This document shows, piece by piece, positions 1-6,239 of a DNA stretch of 19,558 bases. Both the position numbers and the translations under genes were made by a program. The notes under the pieces were generated by a model that did no database searches, was not told the DNA's origin, and saw only the letters and a list, made by a program, of their open reading frames with translations. The stretch comes from B4-G1 sp964393895 (GTDB lineage: Bacteria; Chloroflexota; Anaerolineae; B4-G1): positions 1-19,558 of the forward strand of contig CAYMWP010000088.1 in the NCBI GenBank assembly GCA_964393895.1, given 5' to 3'. Positions within the stretch are counted from its first letter, which is position 1. Each line of letters begins with the position of its first letter.

Positions 1-1
1 A

Positions 2-55
2 GTGGGACGCTGTCCCATAAAACCATTGAAAAACCTGGTTTTTTCAGTGGAGTCA
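2..55. repeat. Terminal inverted repeat, left copy
   Basis: Positions 2-50 are an exact reverse complement of 19510-19558, and the match extends to 55 / 19505 with one mismatch. The unit contains two small palindromes: GGGAC-gct-GTCCC at 4-16, and AAAAACC-t-GGTTTTT at about 29-43. No transposase or integrase lies inside the window. The copy could be the end of a mobile element. It could equally be a dispersed repeat at which a short-read assembly stopped. The exact coincidence with both window ends favours the second reading. Confidence 0.9.
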
Positions 56-179
56 GGACAGGATTTCCACGAAACCTCGAAAGTGTAAAGGAGTTTTCAT
101 CTCTTGGAGGGCGAAGGTGAACCAAAGATCCATTCGTGATCGAGGATTGGCGTCTGAATCGCGCTGTATGGGCGTGCGC

Positions 180-214
180 AATGCACACTCCTCTTGGTCT
201 TGGGGTTGTGCATT
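180..214 (+). terminator. Hairpin, possible terminator of an upstream gene
   Basis: AATGCACA at 180-187 pairs perfectly with TGTGCATT at 207-214, and CTCC/GGGG can extend the stem inward around a bulged T. Only two or three T residues follow. It may end a transcript entering from the left or insulate the regulator promoter that starts at 221. No gene is visible in 1-220. Confidence 0.35.
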
Positions 215-220
215 TTACCG

Positions 221-258
221 TTTACAGACCTGTTTTTACCTGGTATACTGAAAACAGG
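221..258 (+). promoter_or_regulatory. Promoter P1 of the GntR regulator, with dyad operator
   Basis: A sigma70-like promoter is visible: TTTACA (221-226), a 17-bp spacer and TATACT (244-249). An 8-bp inverted repeat, CCTGTTTT (229-236) and AAAACAGG (251-258), surrounds it, with the small palindrome TACC-t-GGTA (237-245) at its centre overlapping the -10. The arrangement suggests repressor control, plausibly by the adjacent regulator. The protein assignment is inference. Confidence 0.6.
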
Positions 259-422
259 GATCAAATAACTGTCCCATTTGGCTAGATTTGTCAGTCAAGA
301 TCTGCCGGGGAACCTAATTGCCTTACCAGGGGCACACGACCTTTTTACAATAGTGGCTCTGAACCTCAGGTTTCTTGGTGATCCTCTCGGTCATTGTCGC
401 AGGGATCAGCGCTGTTGCTTAC

Positions 423-451
423 TTGGCAAACTTTTATACCTGTGGTATAAT
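423..451 (+). promoter_or_regulatory. Promoter P2 of the GntR regulator, with palindromic operator
   Basis: Near-consensus sigma70 promoter: TTGGCA (423-428), exactly 17 bp, then TATAAT (446-451). A perfect inverted repeat TTATACC-tgt-GGTATAA (434-450) covers the spacer end and the -10. GntR/FadR regulators typically bind short A/T-rich dyads of this kind. The core (TACC..GGTA) recurs in P1, so both sites may bind the same protein. Transcription would start near 458, about 80 bp before the TTG start at 540. Confidence 0.7.
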
Positions 452-539
452 AGCGATACATCGCAAATATCCTCAGTATATTCCAAAGAAACAGGGTCGT
501 TTCTCTCTTTTACTAGCAGGCAGTGATTGGAGTAACCCC

Positions 540-1172
540 TTGATCCTTAGCGATAAAGCCTATAACCTTATTAAACACAAGATAGTCACTTTGGAACTGC
601 CCCCTTCTTCCCTCATTGACGAACAACAACTAACGGAAGAGTTAGGTATTGGCCGTACCCCCGTGCGCGAAGCCCTGCGTCAATTGGCGGCGGAAAAGTT
701 GGTGACCATTGTCCCGCGCCGGGGCACCTTCGTGGCCGACATCAGCATCACGGATCTACAGCAGTTATGGGAGGTGCGTTGGGAATTGGAGGGGCTGGCC
801 GCTCGCCTGGCCGCTAAGCGGATAGACAGGCGGCGTCTGGAGCAAATGAAAGCCCTGTTCGATGATTTCGACGCGGTGGTGGACGAGGGCGGCAGCAAGG
901 CTTTCATGGACATTGATAGTCGTTTTCACAACTTGCTTTACCGGGCCACCCACAACGAGTTCCTGGAGGATATTCTCGACCGGCTGTACACGCTGAGCGC
1001 GCGGTTGTGGTACATGTCTCTGGACAGGGTTTCCCATCAGGTGGTGAGAGAAGCTATTGAGGAGCATGCAGAAGTCATTAAGGCTCTGGAAAAGGGAGAC
1101 GCCGAGGAGGCGGAACGCGTTATACAGAGGCACATAGCCACGTTTCAGGAGCAAATGAGGGCAGCCTTGTGA
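540..1172 (+). CDS. FadR/FCD-type GntR transcriptional regulator
   Basis: Predicted 210-residue DNA-binding regulator. I chose the TTG start at 540 because GGAG (529-532) lies 7 bp upstream and the protein then has the usual length of FCD-GntR proteins. An upstream in-frame ATG at 375 would place the TATAAT box inside the gene. Residues 1-65 form the winged helix: an EQQLTEELGIGRTPVREALR-like HTH at about 28-47 and the RRGTFV wing at 60-65. Residues 75-205 are the helical FCD effector domain. Its metal-site pattern is complete: D126-x3-H130, H176 and H198. FCD regulators usually sense a small carboxylate or amino-acid-like ligand, often the substrate of the neighbouring pathway. It is placed to control itself (palindromes over P1 and P2) and perhaps the downstream cluster. 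The ligand is unknown. Confidence 0.9.
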   Translation: MILSDKAYNLIKHKIVTLELPPSSLIDEQQLTEELGIGRTPVREALRQLAAEKLVTIVPRRGTFVADISITDLQQLWEVRWELEGLAARLAAKRIDRRRLEQMKALFDDFDAVVDEGGSKAFMDIDSRFHNLLYRATHNEFLEDILDRLYTLSARLWYMSLDRVSHQVVREAIEEHAEVIKALEKGDAEEAERVIQRHIATFQEQMRAAL

Positions 1173-1207
1173 CAGCAACGGATTGCGTTTTTTGCTCGTA
1201 GCTGTTT

Positions 1208-1291
1208 AGGTGCCCGGCATCGATGAAAATGGCATCTGGTTGCCATTGAAAGAGCCATTTTCGAGTGCAATCGTGCAAGTGCCGGGTGCCT
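1208..1291. repeat. Large inverted-repeat structure in the leader
   Basis: An outer 12-bp stem (1208-1219 with 1280-1291, two G-T wobbles) encloses a perfect 9-bp inner stem, GAAAATGGC (1225-1233) and GCCATTTTC (1254-1262). A competing 6-bp hairpin ATGGCA/TGCCAT (1229-1234, 1241-1246) lies inside. It sits between the regulator stop and the riboswitch. It could be a dispersed palindromic repeat, the 3' end structure of the regulator mRNA, or a small RNA; the sequence does not decide. Confidence 0.55.
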
Positions 1292-1348
1292 CGAAAACCT
1301 GAATGGGCCAAGTACAGACTGCCGTAAATTCGTGCCGGGTTTTTTACA

Positions 1349-1375
1349 CCCACACTGGCCTAGAGCCGGTGTGGG
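1349..1375. terminator. Stable GC-rich hairpin, possible bidirectional terminator
   Basis: CCCACACTGGC (1349-1359) pairs with GCCGGTGTGGG (1365-1375) over 11 bp with one G-T wobble and a 5-nt loop. It is flanked by a TTTTTT run before it (1340-1345) and a short TTTT after it (1381-1384). The weak downstream T-run makes termination uncertain. It could separate the regulator transcript from the riboswitch transcript. Confidence 0.4.
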
Positions 1376-1520
1376 GGCACTTTTCGGCCAATTTGTGGGT
1401 CTAGCGCCGCCTCTTCTATGGCTGAGAATCAGCCCGCGGTGCGGGCCGGCAAAGCGAAACGAATCTATGCATCGCTGTACTAAGGTTGAGCAGTTACTTT
1501 TGTCCTTGAACAACTTGAAC

Positions 1521-1640
1521 GGCGAAGGTGTCCCTTCTGGGGCTAACAGGGAAAGTCGGTGAGAATCCGGCGCTGTCCCGCAACTGTGAACCAGTCGGAT
1601 AGTCAGACTGGCAAGCCAGAGCACCGGCCTTCGGTTGAAT
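1521..1640 (+). ncRNA. Cobalamin riboswitch aptamer
   Basis: The conserved core is clear: AACAGGGAA (1545-1553), GAATCCGG (1563-1570), GCTGTCCCGCAACTGT (1572-1587), and a B12 box reading AGCCAGAGCACCGGCC (1614-1629). A closing stem forms from CGAAGG (1523-1528) and CCTTCG (1628-1633), and an internal stem from CCAGTC (1591-1596) and GACTGG (1606-1611). It precedes the importer and the presumed corrinoid-dependent methyltransferase cluster, so it likely couples expression to intracellular corrinoid. No convincing promoter was found just upstream. Confidence 0.95.
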
Positions 1641-1660
1641 CTGGGGTCTCCGAGGAGAGT

Positions 1661-1721
1661 GAGCAGATCATGGTATGAGTGGACGAGCCAGTCTGCACTC
1701 ATTCTGTGGCTGCTCTTTTTT
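1661..1721 (+). terminator. Intrinsic terminator of the riboswitch expression platform
   Basis: GAGCAG (1661-1666) pairs with CTGCTC (1710-1715), and inside it ATGAGTG (1675-1681) pairs perfectly with CACTCAT (1696-1702). Six T residues follow (1716-1721). The apical loop carries GCCAGTCTG (1687-1695), which is fully complementary to CAGACTGGC in the aptamer (1604-1612). This could be a kissing loop or a competing pairing that transmits ligand binding. The layout resembles a transcriptional OFF switch. Confidence 0.8.
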
Positions 1722-1907
1722 GTTTCTAGGTGGAGGTTCCAGCTACTATTCGCTCTGATACTACAGATGCTGTTCCTAGGAGTGATGACACGAAGATCAA
1801 GTTAGATACATCAGAGAGAGGAGGTGACTATAGCGGCATAATTGTTCCAACCGTTCCATCGAAAAATTTCACGGATAAACACTAGACACAGGAGGAGGAT
1901 AAACAAG
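1722..1907 (+). other. Leader between riboswitch terminator and importer gene
   Basis: No gene is supported here. A strong Shine-Dalgarno-like AGGAGGTGA at about 1819-1827 has no start codon at a suitable distance. The next in-frame TTG (1842) is about 14 bp away and would add 22 basic residues ahead of an otherwise perfect lipoprotein signal, so I reject it. The real ribosome binding site is AGGAGGAGG just before 1900, serving the ATG at 1908. Confidence 0.6.
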
Positions 1908-4415
1908 ATGAAGAGGGTAGGTTATAGCTTGTTGGTTTTGATGGTCGTTGGAGGGCTTGTATTGACCGTTGCTGGTTGTAAACCCGCCACGCCTGAGCCA
2001 ACAGAGGAACCAACAGAAGAGGTAGCCGCAGAGGAAGTCTTCAAGCTGGGTGTGATGGGGCCGTTCAGTGGGCCTGCCGCTCGCACCGGTGAAGAGTTCA
2101 AGGGTGCCGTCGAGATGGCCTTTGAGGCCATTGACTACCAGATCGGCCACTACAAGATCGAGCTGGTGTGGATAGATTCGCAGTCCGACCCGGCCAAGGC
2201 GACCGAGGCCTACGAGGAGGCCGTCGTCCAGAAGGGCATCCAGGCCGGCCTCGTGAACTGGCACAGCTCGGTGTCAGTGGCCGTTATGGAAGTGGCGGCC
2301 AAGCACAAGATCCCCCACTTCTTTGCCCTGGGTGCTGCCGACACGGTCAACTTGACCTGGCAGTCGGATCCGGACAAGTACTTTTATTGGGTCGGCAAGG
2401 GCTGGCCCGAGCCGGGGCTGCTCACCGTCAGCTACGTCCAGGCCCTCGAGAACGCCATCGAGGAGGGCCTCTGGGAGCCGGAGGCCAGGACGGCTTTCGT
2501 CTGGGGTGAGGAGACCGACTGGGCCCGCAGCTTTGCCGGGGGCATGAAGGTACAGCTAGAGGATGCTGGTTGGGAGATCGTGGGCGAGGAATACTTCCCT
2601 CTCGACCAGACCGAGTTCACCCCGCTGCTGACCAAGGTGAAGGGTATGAACCCGGCCATATTCGCCGGCACCGGCTCAGCGGCCCCCCTGTACTCCGCGC
2701 TGATCAAACAGGCGGATGAGGTGGGTCTGGAGAGCATGATCGTCGCCGATGGCCTGGGCTGGGTGGGCGAGTGGTACGATCTGACCGGAGATTCGTCCAA
2801 CTATGTCATTGACCAGATCCCCGAATGGGCCACCGCGGAGGGCCTGGCCTTTGCCGAAGCGTTTGAGGAAAAGTACGGCATCGTCGCCAGCACGGCGGCG
2901 GCAGGGCTCGTTCACGACTATGCCAACTTTTTCATCGAGATCGCCCAGGCCGTCTACGAGGAAGAGGGCGAGCTGACCACCGAGAACCTGGCGGACTTTG
3001 CCAAGAACAAGGTGCTGACGGGCGAGTTCGCCTACACCGACGGCATCGTGATGCAGCGCTACCAGTACTCGCCGGAGACGAACCCCGACCCGATCGTCGG
3101 CAAGGGCTACTGGATCTTTCCCGTGCTCCAGTACTTTGAGGGCGACGGCAAGATCATCTTCCCGCCCGAGTGGGCCGAACAAGAGTTTGCCCCCAAGGGC
3201 GCAGAGATCGTAGATGTGGAACAGCCAGAGGCGGAGGAGGCCACCGAGACCTTTACGCTAGGCGTGATGGGGCCGTTCAGCGGGCCCAACGCCCTTACCG
3301 GTGACCAGTTCAGGGGCGCGGTCGAGCTGGCGATGGAGGCCATTGACTACCAGATCGGCAAGTACAAGATCGAACTGGTGTGGATCGACTCCCAGTCCGA
3401 CCCGGCCAAGGCGACCGAGGCCTACGAGGAGGCCGTTGTCCAGAAGGGCATCCAGGCTGGCATCCTTAACTGGCACAGCTCGGTGGCGGTGGCCTGCATG
3501 GAGGTGGCGGCCAAGCACCAGATCCCGCACTTCTTTGCCCTGGGTGCCGCCGACACGGTCAACTTGACCTGGGAATCCGATCCAGACACCTACTTCTACT
3601 GGGCCGCCAAGGGCTGGCCTGAACCCGCACTGCTCACCGGCCTCTACGTCGACGTCCTCGAGGATGCCATCGCACGGGGTATCTGGGAACCGGAGGCCAA
3701 GACGGCCGCCCTATGGGGTGAGGAGACCGACTGGGGCCGCAGCCTCGTGCAGGGTATGAAGGAGCAGTTCACGGAAAACGGCTGGGAGATCGTGTCCGAG
3801 GACTATTTCCCCCTCGACCAGACCGAGTTCACGCCGTTGCTCACAAAGTTAAAGGGCTTGGAACCGGCCGTGTTCGCGGGCACAGGCTCGGCGCCCCCGC
3901 TCTATTCCTCCCTCATCAAGCAGGCGGATGAGGTGGGTCTGGAGAGCATGATCATCGCCGATGGCCTGGGCTGGGTGGGCGACTGGTACGATCTGACCGG
4001 CGCGTCGTCCGACTATGTCATCGACCAGATCCCCGGCTGGGCCACCGACGAAGCCAAGGACTTTGCCCAGGCGTTCGAGGAGGAGTACGGCTTCACGCCC
4101 AGCACGTCGTCGGCGGGACTGTGCTACGACTACACCAACATGTTCATAGCAATCGCTCAGCAGGTCTACAAGGACACGGGCGAGCTGTCCACCGAGACGC
4201 TGGCCGACTTTGCCAGGAACCAACTGCAGACGGGCCAGTGGACCTACACCGACGGCATCATCATGGAGGAGTACGAGTACACGCCCGAGACGTCGCCCGA
4301 TCCTGTCGTTGGTGAGGGCAAGTTCATCTTCCCCGTGCTCCAGTACTTTGATGGCGAGGGGAAGGTCATTTATCCGCCCCAGTGGGCTGAGCAGGATATG
4401 CAGCCCAAGCCATAG
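1908..4415 (+). CDS. Lipoprotein with two fused Liv-type substrate-binding domains
   Basis: Extracytoplasmic solute receptor of a branched-chain-amino-acid-type (HAAT) ABC importer, 835 residues, about twice the usual 370-420. The start at 1908 follows AGGAGGAGG and gives a signal peptide with lipobox VAGC (Cys24), then a Thr/Pro/Glu-rich linker. Domain 1 starts near residue 44 (VFKLGVMGPFSG) and domain 2 near residue 448 (TFTLGVMGPFSG). The two copies are in register at 404 residues (1212 bp) and are joined by an acidic linker (about 431-446). Both keep the PBP1 fold signature and shared segments such as NWHSSV, FFALGAADTVNLTW and WGEETDW. The ligand cannot be read from sequence. HAAT receptors bind amino acids, amides, urea or aromatic acids, and the methyltransferases downstream suggest a methylated amine. 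It is the first gene after the riboswitch. Confidence 0.93.
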   Translation: MKRVGYSLLVLMVVGGLVLTVAGCKPATPEPTEEPTEEVAAEEVFKLGVMGPFSGPAARTGEEFKGAVEMAFEAIDYQIGHYKIELVWIDSQSDPAKATEAYEEAVVQKGIQAGLVNWHSSVSVAVMEVAAKHKIPHFFALGAADTVNLTWQSDPDKYFYWVGKGWPEPGLLTVSYVQALENAIEEGLWEPEARTAFVWGEETDWARSFAGGMKVQLEDAGWEIVGEEYFPLDQTEFTPLLTKVKGMNPAIFAGTGSAAPLYSALIKQADEVGLESMIVADGLGWVGEWYDLTGDSSNYVIDQIPEWATAEGLAFAEAFEEKYGIVASTAAAGLVHDYANFFIEIAQAVYEEEGELTTENLADFAKNKVLTGEFAYTDGIVMQRYQYSPETNPDPIVGKGYWIFPVLQYFEGDGKIIFPPEWAEQEFAPKGAEIVDVEQPEAEEATETFTLGVMGPFSGPNALTGDQFRGAVELAMEAIDYQIGKYKIELVWIDSQSDPAKATEAYEEAVVQKGIQAGILNWHSSVAVACMEVAAKHQIPHFFALGAADTVNLTWESDPDTYFYWAAKGWPEPALLTGLYVDVLEDAIARGIWEPEAKTAALWGEETDWGRSLVQGMKEQFTENGWEIVSEDYFPLDQTEFTPLLTKLKGLEPAVFAGTGSAPPLYSSLIKQADEVGLESMIIADGLGWVGDWYDLTGASSDYVIDQIPGWATDEAKDFAQAFEEEYGFTPSTSSAGLCYDYTNMFIAIAQQVYKDTGELSTETLADFARNQLQTGQWTYTDGIIMEEYEYTPETSPDPVVGEGKFIFPVLQYFDGEGKVIYPPQWAEQDMQPKP
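2037..3248 (+). repeat. Internal gene duplication, unit 1 (unit 2 at 3249-4412)
   Basis: The two binding domains align with a constant 1212-bp offset through the stretches compared. DNA identity is patchy. Positions 2709-2788 and 3921-4000 differ at only two of 80 bases, and the block around 2128-2245 versus 3340-3457 differs at about seven sites, mostly synonymous. Other parts are clearly diverged. This points to tandem duplication followed by local gene conversion. Confidence 0.85.
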
Positions 4416-4434
4416 GGAGAGTAGTTGACTTACA

Positions 4435-4479
4435 GATCAGGTTGAGCGCCGATCGAGTTGATTGTCGGTCAACCTGATC
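4435..4479 (+). promoter_or_regulatory. Hairpin after the binding-protein gene
   Basis: A perfect 11-bp stem: GATCAGGTTGA (4435-4445) and TCAACCTGATC (4469-4479). A further CCGA/TCGG pairing is possible in the loop. It starts 19 bp after the receptor stop codon and has no T-tract. Such hairpins after binding-protein genes often stabilise the upstream mRNA, so the receptor is made in excess over the membrane and ATPase subunits; that role is inferred. Confidence 0.6.
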
Positions 4480-4495
4480 GAGGTCAAGTTCGACC

Positions 4496-4591
4496 GCGGG
4501 GGTGGTGGGCTTTACTGCCTGACCAGGAGTCTTGGCAAAGCGTTCAAGCAAGCTCACGCTGAAGGCTCGTGACAAGGCCTGCCACCCCCGC
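4496..4591 (+). promoter_or_regulatory. Large structured intergenic RNA element between receptor and ATPase genes
   Basis: GCGGGGGTGG (4496-4505) pairs perfectly with CCACCCCCGC (4582-4591). GGGC/GCC pairing can continue inward, and an internal AGCGT/ACGCT hairpin lies near 4532-4553. No ORF or known RNA family signature is recognised in this 254-bp gap. It may be an mRNA stability or attenuation element. A small RNA or unknown aptamer cannot be excluded. Confidence 0.5.
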
Positions 4592-4669
4592 CCACAAGAG
4601 AGCGGGGCGCAATCATCCATCTGTATATAGCCTCGATCCCTAGTCGTACCCAGGAGGTGACCGTAGACG

Positions 4670-5380
4670 ATGTTACAGACACAAAGCGTAGTCAAGAGAT
4701 TCGGTGGGCTGACGGCGGTCAACCGTGTGTCAATGACTGTCAAAGATGGCGAGATCTATGGTCTGATCGGACCCAACGGCGCCGGCAAGACGACGTTCCT
4801 CAACTCGATTGCCGGGACTTACAGACCCACCAGTGGAAGCGTGACCTTTGCGGGCGAGGACACCACGGGCGCATCAGCCGACGCGATGTGCAGAAAGGGC
4901 ATGGCGAGGACGTTCCAGATCCCCCTGCCCTTCCCGAAACTGACCGTCCTGGAAAATGTCCTGGTCGGCGCTATCTTTGGAGCGAGCCACGACCATACGC
5001 ATTCGCCGGAGGAACGGGCCGAAGAGGCGCTCGAGTTCGTTCGATTTCCCTTGGCCTATGACACACCTGCCAACCACCTGAACACGGTGCAACTCAAACG
5101 GCTCGACCTGGCCCGGGCGCTGGCCTGTGGCCCCAAGCTCCTCCTGTTGGACGAGTTGGCGTCTGGCCTGACGCCGGGAGAGCAGGATGCCCTGATGGCT
5201 CTGGTCAAGCAGATCAGGGATACGGGGATCACCATCATCGTCGTCGAGCACATTATGCGGGTGATCAAAGGCATCTGCGACGAGGTTATGGTCATCGAAT
5301 ATGGGACACAGATCGCCGAGGGCACCCCGGACGAGGTCCTGAACGATCCCAAGGTCATCAAGGCATATCTGGGAGAGTAA
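4670..5380 (+). CDS. livG: HAAT-family ABC transporter ATP-binding protein (LivG-like)
   Basis: Cytoplasmic ATPase subunit, 236 residues, ATG preceded by AGGAGGTGA. Walker A is GPNGAGKT (34-41), the Q-loop glutamine Q83 lies in ARTFQIP, Walker B is LLLLDE (157-162), the D-loop follows at SGLTP, and the switch histidine is H194 (VVEHIM). The ABC signature is degenerate: LNTVQ (137-141) stands where LSGGQ is expected, and Walker B continues DELASGL rather than DEPxxGL. Partly degenerate signatures occur in some LivG subfamilies, and the second ATPase has a canonical one, so the heterodimer can keep one consensus ATP site. It should pair with the downstream ATPase and permeases. The symbol denotes family only; the substrate is not implied to be branched-chain amino acids. 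Confidence 0.93.
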   Translation: MLQTQSVVKRFGGLTAVNRVSMTVKDGEIYGLIGPNGAGKTTFLNSIAGTYRPTSGSVTFAGEDTTGASADAMCRKGMARTFQIPLPFPKLTVLENVLVGAIFGASHDHTHSPEERAEEALEFVRFPLAYDTPANHLNTVQLKRLDLARALACGPKLLLLDELASGLTPGEQDALMALVKQIRDTGITIIVVEHIMRVIKGICDEVMVIEYGTQIAEGTPDEVLNDPKVIKAYLGE

Positions 5381-5400
5381 ACTTGATCGTTAGAAGAGAT

Positions 5401-5421
5401 CAGATTTTTTAGAAAAATCTG
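5401..5421. repeat. Intergenic hairpin between the two ATPase genes
   Basis: CAGATTTTT (5401-5409) and AAAAATCTG (5413-5421) form a perfect 9-bp stem with a 3-nt loop, followed by GGTTTCT. It resembles the AGAAACC-type hairpins elsewhere in the window and sits 10 bp before the ribosome binding site of the next gene. Confidence 0.65.
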
Positions 5422-5443
5422 GTTTCTAGTAAAGGAGGCTCCG

Positions 5444-6148
5444 TTGCTTCAGCTAAAGAACCTCGACGCCAGTTATGGCTTTCTTCAAGTCCTGTGGGAT
5501 ATATCGCTCCACGTTGATGAAGGGGAGTTTGTGGGGCTGATAGGGCCTAACGGCGCCGGCAAATCAACGACGTTAAAGAGCATCATTGGGCTGCTGACCC
5601 CCAAGGATGGAGAGATACTGTTCGAAGGTCAGTCCATCGGCCCCCTGCCGGCCTACCAGGTCACCCGGATGGGCATCAGCTACATCTCGGAGGCCCTCAA
5701 TTTGTTCACCGACATGTCGGTGCGCGACAATCTGCTCCTGGGCGCATATTCCATCAAGGATAAACAGACCCAGTTAGAGACCCTGGATTTTGTGTTTGGG
5801 CTTTTCCCGCGTCTGAAAGAGCGCGAGGGGCAATTGGCCGGCACGATGAGCGGCGGCGAACGCAAGATGCTGGCCATCGCCCGTGGCATGATGGCAAAAC
5901 CTCGGCTGATGCTGGTGGACGAACCATCGCTGGGCCTGGCCCCTCACCTGGTCACCGACGTCTTTAACTCTCTGCGAAAGCTACAGAAAGCGGGAGTCAC
6001 CATCCTGATGGTCGAGCAACGTGTGAACGCCACGTTGGAGGTCGCCGACAGGGCATATGTCCTGGAGAATGGCAGGGTTGCGTTGCAGGGGACCAGCGAC
6101 GAGCTCACGGCGCACGAGCACGTTCGTTCGGCCTATATAGGTGTCTGA
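5444..6148 (+). CDS. livF: HAAT-family ABC transporter ATP-binding protein (LivF-like)
   Basis: Second ATPase subunit, 234 residues. The TTG start at 5444 is supported by AAAGGAGG six bases upstream and by the family-typical N-terminus LQLKNLDASYG. Walker A is GPNGAGKS (34-41), the signature is the canonical MSGGE (135-139), Walker B is LMLVDE (155-160), followed by PSLGLAP. The switch position reads VEQR with Gln instead of His, which is normal for LivF proteins. It is expected to form a heterodimer with the upstream ATPase and drive import through the two permeases. Confidence 0.95.
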   Translation: MLQLKNLDASYGFLQVLWDISLHVDEGEFVGLIGPNGAGKSTTLKSIIGLLTPKDGEILFEGQSIGPLPAYQVTRMGISYISEALNLFTDMSVRDNLLLGAYSIKDKQTQLETLDFVFGLFPRLKEREGQLAGTMSGGERKMLAIARGMMAKPRLMLVDEPSLGLAPHLVTDVFNSLRKLQKAGVTILMVEQRVNATLEVADRAYVLENGRVALQGTSDELTAHEHVRSAYIGV

Positions 6149-6195
6149 GCCTGATCGTTTCCCAGGCTCATAGCCCCCTTCCCAGGGGGTGTTTT
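6146..6195 (+). terminator. Double hairpin between livF-like and livH-like genes, possible attenuator
   Basis: TGAGCCTG (6146-6153, starting at the stop codon) pairs with CAGGCTCA (6163-6170). CCCCCT (6174-6179) then pairs with AGGGGG (6184-6189), followed by TGTTTT. The second hairpin looks like a weak intrinsic terminator within the operon, so it may lower permease expression relative to the upstream subunits. Confidence 0.5.
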
Positions 6196-6239
6196 GGCAA
6201 GGTATCGTCAAGATCTAGCCTTGCCCAGGGAGGATAACT

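Noticed and set aside
278..526. 82-codon frame upstream of the regulator
   Set aside because: It spans the -35, -10 and palindromic operator of P2, lacks a ribosome binding site and shows no protein-like pattern.
375..539. N-terminal extension of the GntR regulator from ATG 375
   Set aside because: It would make P2 intragenic, has no Shine-Dalgarno and adds residues absent from the FCD-GntR family; TTG 540 has GGAG at the right distance.
4416..4669. Second riboswitch or SRP/RNase P RNA in the receptor-ATPase gap
   Set aside because: The region is highly structured, but no conserved core of a family I know could be matched, so it is reported only as an unassigned structure.
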